Both the position numbers and the translations under genes were made by a program. The notes beneath the pieces were generated by a model that was given only the letters and a program-made list of their open reading frames with translations, did not search any database and was not told the origin of the DNA. Source: JBDTCO01 sp039923495 (GTDB lineage: Bacteria; Myxococcota_A; Polyangia; Palsa-1104). Taken from it: a stretch of 64,000 nucleotides of DNA. Shown piece after piece: positions 1 through 7,459 of the stretch. Every line of letters begins with the position of its first letter. The first letter of the stretch is position 1. The stretch spans positions 8,134-72,133 of the forward strand of contig JBDTCO010000228.1 in assembly GCA_039923495.1 (NCBI GenBank). Reading direction: 5' to 3'.

Positions 1-282
1 GCGGGGCTCGCTGTGCTGCTCGTGGCAGCCGCCATCGGCCTCGGCGAGTGGACCGGCCACGCCCCTCTGTGGTGCCTCGGCTTCGGGCTCGTCGTCGTCG
101 CGACGGGTGGCACGCTCCTCACCGTCGGCATCCGGTCGATGACCAACCAGACTTTCGGGACGACACGTCACATCGTGGAAGAGGAAATCGCATGGGCGAA
201 GAACAAGCTCGAGGAGACCAACCTGACATCGTCGACATCGAGCGAGACATCGAGCGCCTCCGCAAGCGAAGCGAATCCCTAG
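1..282 (+). CDS. Small membrane protein, holin-superfamily/YqjE-like (5' partial)
   Basis: The frame is open from the first base, so the start lies upstream; GTG at 13 is a possible internal start only. The visible part has two hydrophobic stretches (about residues 1-10 and 20-37 from the GTG) and then an amphipathic stretch with EEEIAWAKNKLEE. This layout resembles small DUF1469/phage-holin-superfamily inner-membrane proteins such as YqjE. The C-terminus is a Ser/Thr/Ala-rich tail. The last 91 nt overlap the next gene, which fits the YqjD/YqjE-like pairing. Family assignment rests on architecture only. Confidence 0.5.
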   Translation, partial: AGLAVLLVAAAIGLGEWTGHAPLWCLGFGLVVVATGGTLLTVGIRSMTNQTFGTTRHIVEEEIAWAKNKLEETNLTSSTSSETSSASASEANP

Positions 283-524
283 CGAGCGAGCTGCTCGAGC
301 GCGCGCAGCCCTCGATCGCGCGTATCCGCGCCGTCGTGGATGTGATGCAGCAGGACAACGCGACGATCCTCAAGGCGATCTTTCGCTCGCCGAAGGTGCT
401 CGGAGGTCTCGGCCTGCTGCTCACCGGAGCGCTGATCGGAGCGCTGACGCAGCGCTCACGGGAGCGGCGCCGCCTGAAGAAGACCCTGACTGGCAGGCTG
501 CTGCTGGCCATCCGCAACGAGTAG
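192..524 (+). CDS. DUF3618/YqjD-like membrane-anchored protein
   Basis: 110 aa from ATG 192, preceded by GAGGAAA. The N-terminal half is charged and helical (DIVDIERDIERLRKRSESLA), followed by a linker and one C-terminal membrane segment (about residues 72-89, GGLGLLLTGALIGALTQ) ending in an Arg/Lys-rich stretch. This is the plan of DUF3618 and YqjD-like proteins, which sit in the inner membrane and are often encoded next to holin-like partners. The same frame is open further upstream, but the SD-preceded ATG 192 and the homologous opening support this start. Confidence 0.55.
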   Translation: MGEEQARGDQPDIVDIERDIERLRKRSESLASELLERAQPSIARIRAVVDVMQQDNATILKAIFRSPKVLGGLGLLLTGALIGALTQRSRERRRLKKTLTGRLLLAIRNE

Positions 525-543
525 CCGGGAGGAGAGGAGCACC

Positions 544-753
544 ATGCCCAACACATCGAATCAACCGTCGTCCCCGAAGCACAGCGCCGGTCATCCCGAC
601 GCGGGCACGCGCGAGAGCGGCACGGCCGATCGTGGCCGTTACCGCTACGTCGGCGAGCGCTCGCGCTGGGGGAGCTTGCCGTGCAGCACGCCGAACCCGG
701 CCTACCACGGCTTTGATGCACCTGCACAACCGCCGACCAAGAAGCACCTGTAG
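544..753 (+). CDS. Small hydrophilic hypothetical protein
   Basis: 69 aa with an excellent ribosome-binding site (GGAGGAGAGGAG just before ATG 544), 19 nt after the DUF3618-like gene. Third-position G/C use resembles the flanking genes. The sequence is polar and Pro/Ser/Gly-rich with no membrane segment and no motif I recognise; it ends PPTKKHL. It probably belongs to the same transcript as the two membrane proteins before it. The reverse strand here is also open, so a non-coding explanation is not excluded. Confidence 0.45.
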   Translation: MPNTSNQPSSPKHSAGHPDAGTRESGTADRGRYRYVGERSRWGSLPCSTPNPAYHGFDAPAQPPTKKHL

Positions 754-992
754 CGACAACCGCCGCTGATCGAGGCGCGCGACGAAGTCGCGCACGCGAG
801 GGTAGATCTCCGACTCGAACCGGTGGCCGTTGAACACAGGGTAGTGGCCGACGTGTGGCTGGACCCAGTCGGCCCGCAGCTCCCCCACGTGGAGCGCCAC
901 GCGGTCGGCAGCGTCACCGGCAGGCGCTCACCCTCGACCTCGACGTCGAGGATTGCCCAGGCTGGCTTCCCGTAGCGACCAAGGCGGTTCAA
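754..992 (-). pseudogene. Frameshifted remnant of an unidentified gene
   Basis: Two minus-strand frames read as one protein. From TTG 992 the first gives RYGKPAWAILDVEVEGERLP; near 905-913 the sense passes to another frame reading ADRVALHVGELRADWVQPH and then HYPVFNGHRFESEIYPRVRD. Codons on both sides have strong G/C third positions, and each frame loses sense or hits a stop (TGA at 928-930 in the second) outside its part. One base lost around 905-913 would explain this. Downstream, coding character fades as it meets the 544-753 gene. I do not recognise the family. Confidence 0.35.
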
Positions 993-1049
993 CCTGCACC
1001 CGTACGAAAAGTCTGGTCAGCCCTGGCGCGAACATGGCACACGGTCGCC

Positions 1050-1244
1050 ATGATCCGAGCGCTCCTCCTACTCACGACCCTCGCGTGCGCCGCGGCCTGC
1101 GGCGGAGGCGACGACGGAGCTGTCGTCGACATGCGATGCGGCGCGATCACCTGCGGCGCAGGCATGGTCGCCGACTTCGCGTCGTGCAGCTGCAAGGCCG
1201 CGCCCGACGCGTCCGTGCCGCAGGACCTCGCCGAAATCGATTAG
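1050..1244 (+). CDS. Small Cys-containing lipoprotein
   Basis: 64 aa from ATG 1050. A hydrophobic leader (MIRALLLLTTLACAAACGGG) with candidate lipidation Cys at residues 13 and 17 is followed by an acidic spacer, four clustered Cys (MRCGAITCGAGM, SCSCK) and an Asp-rich end. Neither Cys sits in a perfect lipobox, but leader, Gly-rich linker and Cys cluster are typical of short myxobacterial outer-membrane lipoproteins. Upstream extensions of the frame lack coding character. Function unknown. Confidence 0.5.
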   Translation: MIRALLLLTTLACAAACGGGDDGAVVDMRCGAITCGAGMVADFASCSCKAAPDASVPQDLAEID

Positions 1245-1319
1245 CGCGCGAGCGCGGTGACCTCGGCAGCGACGTCTGCCGCTGCACGGCTGGAGCAGCC
1301 ATCCGGGTATAGTCGCCGG

Positions 1320-2645
1320 ATGCGAAGCCGACTCGTGGCGCTGACGGCGCTGATCGTCGCCTTCGTCGTGTCCGTCTCGAGCATCGTCGAGCTGGACACA
1401 CCGTGGTACCTCGCGTGCGGACAGCTGATCTGGCGCACGAAGTCGCTGCCCTCGCACGATCCGTTCTCGTACACGACCACGCACGCGTGGATCAACCACG
1501 AGTACCTCGCCGAGCTGGTGTTCGCCGGCATCCATCACGTCTCCGGGGCGGCCGGGCTGTGCGTGCTGGAGGGGCTCGTCGTGGTCGCCGTGCTCCTCCT
1601 CGTCTTGAAGCAACCGCACAATATCGGGACGTGGCTCGTCGGTGCGCTTTTGACGTTCCTCCTGCGCGAGGTGCTCTCGCCGCGCGCGCAGCTCCTGTCG
1701 ATCGTGCTCTTCGCGCTGATGCTGCGGCTCGTGCTCGACGATGACGAGGCGAAGGACCGTCGGCTGTGGTGGTGCGTGCCGATCCAGGTGCTCTTCACGC
1801 AGCTCCACGGCGGCAACCCGACGGGCGTGGCGCTGCTCGGACTCGCGTTCCTGAGCCACCCGACCCAGGAGCGCTTCCTCGTCGGCGTGGGCGTGTTCCT
1901 CGCCACCTTCGCGGGCCCGTTCGGCTACCTCGTGCACCTGCCTTACCTCGAGGGGCAGAGCTCGTTCGACGCAGTCCGTGAGTGGCAGCCGCTCTCCAAC
2001 GCGCTCATGGCCGGCTCGCTCGCGCACTGGGTCGCGTTGCTGCTGCTGTGTATCGGCGCCGGCTGCGCGATCTCGACGCGCCGACCGCTCCACCTCCTGC
2101 TCGTGCTGATCTTCTCGCTGCTCGCGGCGCGTCACGCGCGCATGGCGCTCGAGGGCAGCATCGTGGCGACCGCGGTGGTGGCGCGCACGCTGCGGCGCCA
2201 AACATCGCCGTGGCTGCTGGCGCTCCCGGCGCTCGTGCTCGCGCTGCTCGTCTGGAAGGGACAGCGACGCATCGGCCTCGGCTTCGAGGCGGGTCGTTAC
2301 CCCATCCGGGCGGTGACGTGGCTGCGTGCCAACCACCCGCCGGGCCCGATGCTCAACAGCTACAACTACGGCGGCTACCTGCTGTGGCAGTGGCCCGAGC
2401 AGCGCGTGTTCGTCGACGGCCGCGGGATCATCGTCTACGACCGCTCGATGACCGAGGCGCTCCCTGCGCTGTACAACGACCTCGGGCGCTACGCCGCCAT
2501 GCAGGCGCGCTGGGGCTTCCGTCTCGCGGTCCTCCAGCGCCACGGTCGAGGCGCGCAGCTCGCGGAGTGGTTACCGAGCCAGCCGGGCTGGTCCATCGCG
2601 TACGAGGACGCGCAGACGAGGGTGCTCACCCGCGTGCTACCGTGA
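1320..2645 (+). CDS. Multi-pass membrane protein, GT-C/dolichol-mannosyltransferase-like
   Basis: 441 aa from ATG 1320, in the middle of a longer open frame; this start places a basic N-terminus (MRSR) before the first membrane segment. About ten hydrophobic segments follow. The first loop has the acidic/aromatic motif LDTPWYLACGQLI then SHDPFSYTTTHAWINHEY, seen in uncharacterised bacterial GT-C-like proteins. The C-terminal soluble part has NSYNYGGYLLWQWPEQRVF followed by VDGRG, also typical of that group. A lipid-linked sugar transferase role is inference. The stop lies 6 nt before the next gene, suggesting cotranscription. Confidence 0.6.
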   Translation: MRSRLVALTALIVAFVVSVSSIVELDTPWYLACGQLIWRTKSLPSHDPFSYTTTHAWINHEYLAELVFAGIHHVSGAAGLCVLEGLVVVAVLLLVLKQPHNIGTWLVGALLTFLLREVLSPRAQLLSIVLFALMLRLVLDDDEAKDRRLWWCVPIQVLFTQLHGGNPTGVALLGLAFLSHPTQERFLVGVGVFLATFAGPFGYLVHLPYLEGQSSFDAVREWQPLSNALMAGSLAHWVALLLLCIGAGCAISTRRPLHLLLVLIFSLLAARHARMALEGSIVATAVVARTLRRQTSPWLLALPALVLALLVWKGQRRIGLGFEAGRYPIRAVTWLRANHPPGPMLNSYNYGGYLLWQWPEQRVFVDGRGIIVYDRSMTEALPALYNDLGRYAAMQARWGFRLAVLQRHGRGAQLAEWLPSQPGWSIAYEDAQTRVLTRVLP

Positions 2646-2651
2646 ACGCGC

Positions 2652-3467
2652 ATGGTGCCTGCCATCGCGGATCGGCTGCCGTCCTACCCCGTGGCGCTCG
2701 CCGTGGTCTCGGTGATCTTTCTCGTCGCAGAGCGGCTCCGGCCGGCGCGACCGCAGCAGGGCTTCTGGCGCAAGGGCCTGCTCGGCGACCTCGGCTTCCT
2801 CGTGTTCAACGCGCACTTCCTGGGCGTCGGGCTGTACTGGCTGGCCGTGACGTTCGTGATCCCGCCTCTGGACCGGCTGCTCGTGCGCGCGCACCTCGAC
2901 GGCGTCACGCACCTCGGCGTCGCGAAGACGTGGCCGATGTGGCTGCAGGTCGTCGTCGTGATCGTGGCGATGGATCTCGTGCAGTGGCTCGTGCATCGCG
3001 TGCTGCATCGCGTGCCATGGCTGTGGCGCTTCCACCAGGTGCACCACTCGGTCGTCGATGGACAGATGGACTTCATCGTGTCGTTTCGCTTCCACTGGGC
3101 CGAGGCCGTCGCGTACAAGACGGCGCAGTTCCTGCCGCTCGCGTTCTTCGGGTTCTCGACGGTGGCGATGTTCGCGCAGGCCGTCGTCGGCACGATCGCG
3201 GGCCACTTCAACCACTCCAACCTCGACGTCGGTCGCGGGCCGCTGCGCTACCTGTTCAACACCCCGCGCATGCACCTGTGGCACCACACCTACGACCTGC
3301 CGACGGGCCACGTGCGCAACTTCGGCATCGTGTTCTCCGCGTGGGACTGGCTGTTCGGCACCGCGTACTTCCCCGACGAGCCGCCCGCCCATCTCGGCTT
3401 CCCCGGTGAGGAGCTGCTCCCGCGCAGCTTCGTCGGCAAGGAGCTCTGGCCTGCTCTGCGGCGATAG
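2652..3467 (+). CDS. Fatty acid hydroxylase / sterol desaturase family protein
   Basis: 271 aa integral membrane di-iron protein. The His clusters are visible in order: HRVLH and HQVHH (about residues 116-137), HFNHSN (about 184) and HLWHHTYD (about 211). These are the HxxxH and HxxHH signatures of the FA_hydroxylase superfamily, whose members hydroxylate or desaturate lipid substrates with O2. Four to five hydrophobic segments surround the motifs and length is normal. It starts 6 nt after the preceding membrane-protein gene. Substrate cannot be read from sequence. Confidence 0.85.
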   Translation: MVPAIADRLPSYPVALAVVSVIFLVAERLRPARPQQGFWRKGLLGDLGFLVFNAHFLGVGLYWLAVTFVIPPLDRLLVRAHLDGVTHLGVAKTWPMWLQVVVVIVAMDLVQWLVHRVLHRVPWLWRFHQVHHSVVDGQMDFIVSFRFHWAEAVAYKTAQFLPLAFFGFSTVAMFAQAVVGTIAGHFNHSNLDVGRGPLRYLFNTPRMHLWHHTYDLPTGHVRNFGIVFSAWDWLFGTAYFPDEPPAHLGFPGEELLPRSFVGKELWPALRR

Positions 3468-3617
3468 CTGATGCGCGACGCGCGCGTGACGTGGACGGTC
3501 CGATCACTGTAACAACAGCGGACGCTTCCAACGGGCGAGCCGCTCGACCGGTTTGCACCGTCGTGCCATGCTCCTGCCCCGTCGAGCTGTCGTCCGGCGA
3601 CGGATGAAGGTGTGGCC

Positions 3618-4244
3618 GTGGCCTCGAACGTGCTCGGTGGTTTCGTCGACGCAGTGGTCCAGAAGCTCGAGAACTGTCGCGCGGGGCTCCCCGCGGACCT
3701 CGAGGCCGCCGTGGTGGAGCGCTACATGCTCGAGCTGTACGACGCCGAGCGGCCACGCCTCCACGAGGCGGTGCAAGCGCTCGCACCGATCGTGGACGAG
3801 ACCTCGCTCGTGAACGAAGAGGACGAGCTCGACGCGCTGTTCCGCCGCGTGCTCTTGCCCGCGTACTCGCGCGGCGCCGGCGAGCTGACGCGCCGCGAGC
3901 GCAATGACTTCTACATCGCGAGCAAGGGCCTGCACGGCCTCGAGCGCTTCGGCTGGGCCGCGGGCGGCACGCTGCTCGGGACGTTCGTCGTGTGGGCGCC
4001 CTTCATCCCGATCTGGTCGAAGGAGGCCATCCTGCCCTTCGCGATGGCAGGCCTCTTCTTCCCCGAGCTGCGCCGCTACTTCGCGTACCGCCGCTACGCG
4101 CGCGAGGTCAACGGCCTCGTCGGCAAGGTCGAGACCGAGGCGCGTCGGCTCCAGTCGGTGTACCTCGATGCACCAACGGTGATGGAACGACTCGAGTCGC
4201 ACGAGCCACGCAAGCTGCCGACCGGGCAGACAGAAGGACACTAG
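3618..4244 (+). CDS. Conserved-looking membrane protein upstream of SPFH genes
   Basis: 208 aa from GTG 3618. GAAGG at 3606-3610 gives correct spacing to this codon but is too close to GTG 3612. The first 110 residues are acidic and helical (DLEAAVVERYMLELYDAER), then come two adjacent hydrophobic segments (about 118-155, GGTLLGTFVVWAPFIPI and EAILPFAMAGLFFPELRR) and a charged tail. This hairpin topology with a cytosolic N-domain would suit a partner of the SPFH protein encoded 3 nt downstream. Family not recognised. Confidence 0.6.
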   Translation: MASNVLGGFVDAVVQKLENCRAGLPADLEAAVVERYMLELYDAERPRLHEAVQALAPIVDETSLVNEEDELDALFRRVLLPAYSRGAGELTRRERNDFYIASKGLHGLERFGWAAGGTLLGTFVVWAPFIPIWSKEAILPFAMAGLFFPELRRYFAYRRYAREVNGLVGKVETEARRLQSVYLDAPTVMERLESHEPRKLPTGQTEGH

Positions 4245-4247
4245 ATC

Positions 4248-5363
4248 ATGGTCTCGATCGCAGGACAGACGGAGGCGTGGAAGCGCCTCTCGGGCTCGGC
4301 ACGGAGGCGCATCATCCAGCTCGGGCTGGTGTTCTTCGCGCTGCTCTTCTTCTACGCGTCGTTCACCGCGCACGTGGCGCCGAACCAGTGGGGTGTGGAG
4401 CTCAAGAAGTTCGGCTTCTCGAAGGGCATCCAGCCGGCTCCCTTTGGACCGGGCCTCTACTTCGTCGGTCCAGGCACCACGATGTACACGTTCCCTCGCG
4501 AACAGCACCTGCTCGAGGCCTCGTCGGAGCGGCAGGAACAAAAGGGCAAGTACCCCGATCAGGCCGCCGCGATCGACGACTACTTCAACCATCGCGCCGC
4601 GCTCCTCGGTGACGCCACGCATCGCGTCGTCGACGCGATCAACATCCAGACCTCCGATGGCTACGCGGTCAGCACCGACGTGTCGCTGCTCTACAGCATC
4701 GTCGATCCGATCCGCGTCGCACGCGACTTCGGCTGGGGCTCGCTCTACGTCGACGCGTTCGTCATCAACACGTTTCGCAACAGTGTCCTTCAGACGCTCG
4801 GCAAGATGAACGCGGAGAGCTTCTACAACGAGGTCGTGCGCATCGCCGCGATCAAGGACGCGGAGGCGCTCCTTCAGCAGCGCTTCGCCGAGCGCGGCTT
4901 CAAGGTGGAGCGGCTCGTGATGTCGAGCTATCGCTACGTCCCGAACTACGAGAAATCGCTGCGCGACAAGAAGGTGGCCGTGCAGCTCGCCGAGAAGAAC
5001 CGCAAGGAAGGCCTCGTCAACGAGGAGCGCGCGAAGCTGCAGTCCATCGAGTCGAAGGGCAACGCGACCATCACCATCGCCGAGGCCGAGGTCGAGGCGC
5101 AGATCGCCAAGATCACCGCCGAGGCCGAGCTCTACGCGTCGCGGGCGAGAGCGCGCGGAGACACCGAGTACAACATCGCGCAGGCCGAGTCGAAGCGCCT
5201 CAAGGCCTCGGCGCTGCAGAACGCCGGCGGCAAGTACGTCGTCGCGATGGAGAACGCCAAGATGCTCGACAGCATCGAGGGCGCCGCGATGACCCCCGAG
5301 CAGTACATCACCTTCGTCCGCAGCATGTGGAGCCTCATCGGGCTCAACGGGAGCTCCAAGTGA
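4248..5363 (+). CDS. SPFH/Band 7 domain membrane protein
   Basis: 371 aa from ATG 4248. A short cytosolic N-terminus precedes one membrane segment (about residues 24-45, IIQLGLVFFALLFFYASFTA), then an SPFH beta-domain (GVELKKFGFSKG, FGPGLYFVGPGT, STDVSLLYSIVDP) and a long Glu/Ala/Lys-rich coiled coil (about 230-330, including AEAEVEAQIAKITAEAEL). That is the prohibitin/HflK architecture of proteins that form large membrane-domain scaffolds. Unlike HflK/HflC no protease gene adjoins. Its stop overlaps the GTG start of a second, lipoprotein-type SPFH gene, so the two are probably translated together and may form mixed oligomers (inference). Confidence 0.8.
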   Translation: MVSIAGQTEAWKRLSGSARRRIIQLGLVFFALLFFYASFTAHVAPNQWGVELKKFGFSKGIQPAPFGPGLYFVGPGTTMYTFPREQHLLEASSERQEQKGKYPDQAAAIDDYFNHRAALLGDATHRVVDAINIQTSDGYAVSTDVSLLYSIVDPIRVARDFGWGSLYVDAFVINTFRNSVLQTLGKMNAESFYNEVVRIAAIKDAEALLQQRFAERGFKVERLVMSSYRYVPNYEKSLRDKKVAVQLAEKNRKEGLVNEERAKLQSIESKGNATITIAEAEVEAQIAKITAEAELYASRARARGDTEYNIAQAESKRLKASALQNAGGKYVVAMENAKMLDSIEGAAMTPEQYITFVRSMWSLIGLNGSSK

Positions 5364-6376
5364 GAGCGTTCTTGTTCCTCCTCGCGGTCTGCGCATCCGC
5401 CGCGGGGTGCAAGTCCACCACGTCGACGGAGGTGGGCATCCGCACGAGCCTCCTCGGCATCTTCGACAAGCGCGGTGCGCAGCAGACGTACTCACCGGGC
5501 GGTACGTACGTCGTCATGCCGGTGTTCAACGCGTGGACGACGCTGCCCCTGTCCCAGCAGAACCTGCTCATGAACGCGAACCCGAAGGACGGCGATCGCC
5601 CGGTGCCGGACGACGTGACGTTCAAGACGAAGGACGGCAACAACGTCCACATCGACGTGAACCTCATGTGGCGCATCGATCCGAGCCACGCGGGCGAGAT
5701 CATCAGCAACCTCGGGGACGACATCAGCGAGATCGAGGAGCGCATCGTTCGTCCGCTCTCGCGCGCCGTGATCCGTGACGTGTTCAACGAGATCACCTCG
5801 GAGGAGTACTACCAGGTCGCGGTGAAGAACCGTGTCGCCGAGAAGGCTCGCAACGAGTGCGCCACCGCGCTCGCGCCGCACGGGATCCTCGTCGACATGT
5901 TGCAGGTGCAGCAGCACCGCTTCGACGAGGAGTACCAGGCCGCGATCAACGCGCAGAAGCAGGCCGAGGCCGATGTGCAGACGCTCATCGAGCAGCAGAA
6001 GAACGTCGAGGTGCAGAAGCACACCGAGCTCGAGGGCAAGCGCGCGCAGTGGAACCAGCGGCTCGAGGAAGCGCAGGGCGCGGCCGGCAAGACGAAGAAC
6101 GAGGCCGACGGCTACTACCAGACCAAGACCAACGACGCGAAGGCCGTCGTCGCGACCGCGGCCGCCGAGGCCGAGGGCATCAAGAAGGAGGCCGAGGCGC
6201 TCTCGAAGCTCGGCGGTGACGCCTACGTGAAGATGCAGGTCTCGAAGATCATCTCGAAGAAGAAGTTCCTGCTCGTACCCACGTCGAACGTCGCGACGAT
6301 GGACATCAACAAGATGGTCAAGTTCCTCACCGCGCAGGGACAGGCGCAGTCGAAGGACGACGACGACGACAAGTGA
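5360..6376 (+). CDS. SPFH/Band 7 lipoprotein
   Basis: 338 aa from GTG 5360, in a GTGA overlap with the previous stop. The leader VRAFLFLLAVCASAAGC has a good lipobox (AAGC), so this SPFH protein appears lipid-anchored rather than TM-anchored. The SPFH domain is clear (SLLGIFDKRG, VPDDVTFKTKDGNNVHIDVN, LSRAVIRDVFNEITSEEYY). The long coiled coil (about 190-300) is Gln/Ala/Glu-rich, and the protein ends in a run of Asp and a final Lys. It is a paralogue of the preceding protein with a different membrane attachment. The stop abuts the stop of the convergent gene with no spacer. Confidence 0.75.
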   Translation: MRAFLFLLAVCASAAGCKSTTSTEVGIRTSLLGIFDKRGAQQTYSPGGTYVVMPVFNAWTTLPLSQQNLLMNANPKDGDRPVPDDVTFKTKDGNNVHIDVNLMWRIDPSHAGEIISNLGDDISEIEERIVRPLSRAVIRDVFNEITSEEYYQVAVKNRVAEKARNECATALAPHGILVDMLQVQQHRFDEEYQAAINAQKQAEADVQTLIEQQKNVEVQKHTELEGKRAQWNQRLEEAQGAAGKTKNEADGYYQTKTNDAKAVVATAAAEAEGIKKEAEALSKLGGDAYVKMQVSKIISKKKFLLVPTSNVATMDINKMVKFLTAQGQAQSKDDDDDK

Positions 6377-7012
6377 CTACTCGAGGTGCTGGCTCTCGAG
6401 CCACTTCGCGATCTGCAGCGCGATGCCGCGGTAGACCGTCTTCCACTCGCCGCCGCGCTGACCGGGCGCGATCGGCGTGATGTCGAGCGCGCGCTCGTCG
6501 AACTGGGACGTCGAGATGAGCTTCAGCGAACCGTGGCGCGAGAGCGTCGCGTTCGCCGTGATGCGAAAGTCGTCGGACGACTCCGTGGGTCCCGTGCGCT
6601 TGCCCGGCCGCATGGGCGCACTGTAGATCTGGGTCTCGGGTGAAGGCGTCTCGCGGTACGCCTGCTGCTGCTGCTCCTCGGTCACGCCGTCGAGGCGGTT
6701 CGCGCCCTTCTGTCCGACGGGCGTCGCACGGCTGACGCCGACATCGGAGTTGCGGCTCTCGACGCGAACACGCACGACATAGCCACCATCGATCTTGGCG
6801 TGACGGACCGTGATGCCGCGCGCGCTGAGCTCCTCCTCGAGCGCCGCCTGGAACCAGGGCTCCTTGCGTGTGATGTCCTCCACGTCCAGCTCGACCGCGA
6901 GCTTCGCAACGGGGGCCGCGACGGGGGCCGCTGCTTGCGGCTTTGCGATCGTCGCCGTGCCGGCGCACCCTGAAAGAGCCAGCATCCAGGTGAAGCTCGT
7001 CACGCGCATCAT
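6377..7012 (-). CDS. Lipoprotein, unknown function
   Basis: About 211 aa from ATG 7012; ATG 7009 and an upstream frame codon at 7030 are alternatives. The leader MMRVTSFTWMLALSGC has a lipobox (LSGC). After an Ala/Pro linker the mature part has KLAVELDVEDITRKEPWF and an alternating hydrophobic pattern such as GGYVVRVRVES, suggesting a small alpha/beta outer-membrane lipoprotein. Its TAG stop directly abuts the TGA of the convergent SPFH gene. It lies 40 nt downstream of the zinc-ribbon gene and is probably cotranscribed with it. Confidence 0.55.
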   Translation of the reverse strand: MMRVTSFTWMLALSGCAGTATIAKPQAAAPVAAPVAKLAVELDVEDITRKEPWFQAALEEELSARGITVRHAKIDGGYVVRVRVESRNSDVGVSRATPVGQKGANRLDGVTEEQQQQAYRETPSPETQIYSAPMRPGKRTGPTESSDDFRITANATLSRHGSLKLISTSQFDERALDITPIAPGQRGGEWKTVYRGIALQIAKWLESQHLE

Positions 7013-7034
7013 AGACACCAACGATAACATCGTT

Positions 7035-7064
7035 GCGTTACAGCTCGACGCGTTACAGCTCGAC
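7035..7064. repeat. 15-bp tandem duplication spanning a stop codon
   Basis: The unit gcgttacagctcgac occurs at 7035-7049 and again at 7050-7064, perfectly. On the minus strand each copy reads Val-Glu-Leu-stop, so the end and stop codon of the zinc-ribbon gene (stop at 7053-7055) have been duplicated into the 40-nt gap before the next gene. A recent slip duplication is the simplest explanation. Confidence 0.8.
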
Positions 7065-7238
7065 GGACCAGCCGCAGTCGGGACAGGTCTTGATCCGCGT
7101 CAGACGGACCGTCTCACGCTCGTTCTCGCCCTTGTCGCCCCGCGACGTCTCGGTCGGGATCGAGATCTTGATGTCCAGCGAGGCGCCACACTTGGGGCAC
7201 GGCTCGTCGGTCAGCTGCGTGAAACTCACACTCCCCAT
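7053..7238 (-). CDS. Small zinc-ribbon protein
   Basis: 61 aa from ATG 7238. Two knuckles, CPKCGASLD near residue 12 and CPDCGWSVEL at the C-terminus, flank a charged middle, forming a four-Cys zinc ribbon. Longer N-terminal extensions are unlikely because the upstream frame loses coding character. No strong SD is visible; the start is preceded by GTACA. The lipoprotein gene follows 40 nt downstream on the same strand. DNA, RNA or protein binding cannot be distinguished. Confidence 0.6.
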   Translation of the reverse strand: MGSVSFTQLTDEPCPKCGASLDIKISIPTETSRGDKGENERETVRLTRIKTCPDCGWSVEL

Positions 7239-7459
7239 TGTACACGAAGCCAGAGCGTCGGGCTCACCTCCGAACGCATGACGCGCCGCGGCACACCGTC
7301 GCATGCTGCCACACCGTCCGTGGATCCGGATGGCGACTCGAACCACGTCTATTGATGCCATTTCGGGGTCCACGGTCCCCACCAGCTGCGCAACGCTGGA
7401 GGTCCCCGTCGAGAACGTGCAAAATCAAGCGTGGCTCATGCATTGCAGAGACTGACGTC

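Noticed and set aside
1068..2543. 491-codon minus-strand frame
   Set aside because: Antisense of the membrane protein; composition is extreme in Arg/His/Glu.
3504..5495. 663-codon minus-strand frame opposite the SPFH genes
   Set aside because: High GC keeps antisense frames open; it shows skewed Arg/Leu/Asp composition and mirrors genes with clear SPFH domains.
6340..6376. KDDDDDK end resembling an epitope tag or enterokinase site
   Set aside because: It is the natural acidic end of the SPFH lipoprotein in native codon use; no vector-like sequence nearby.
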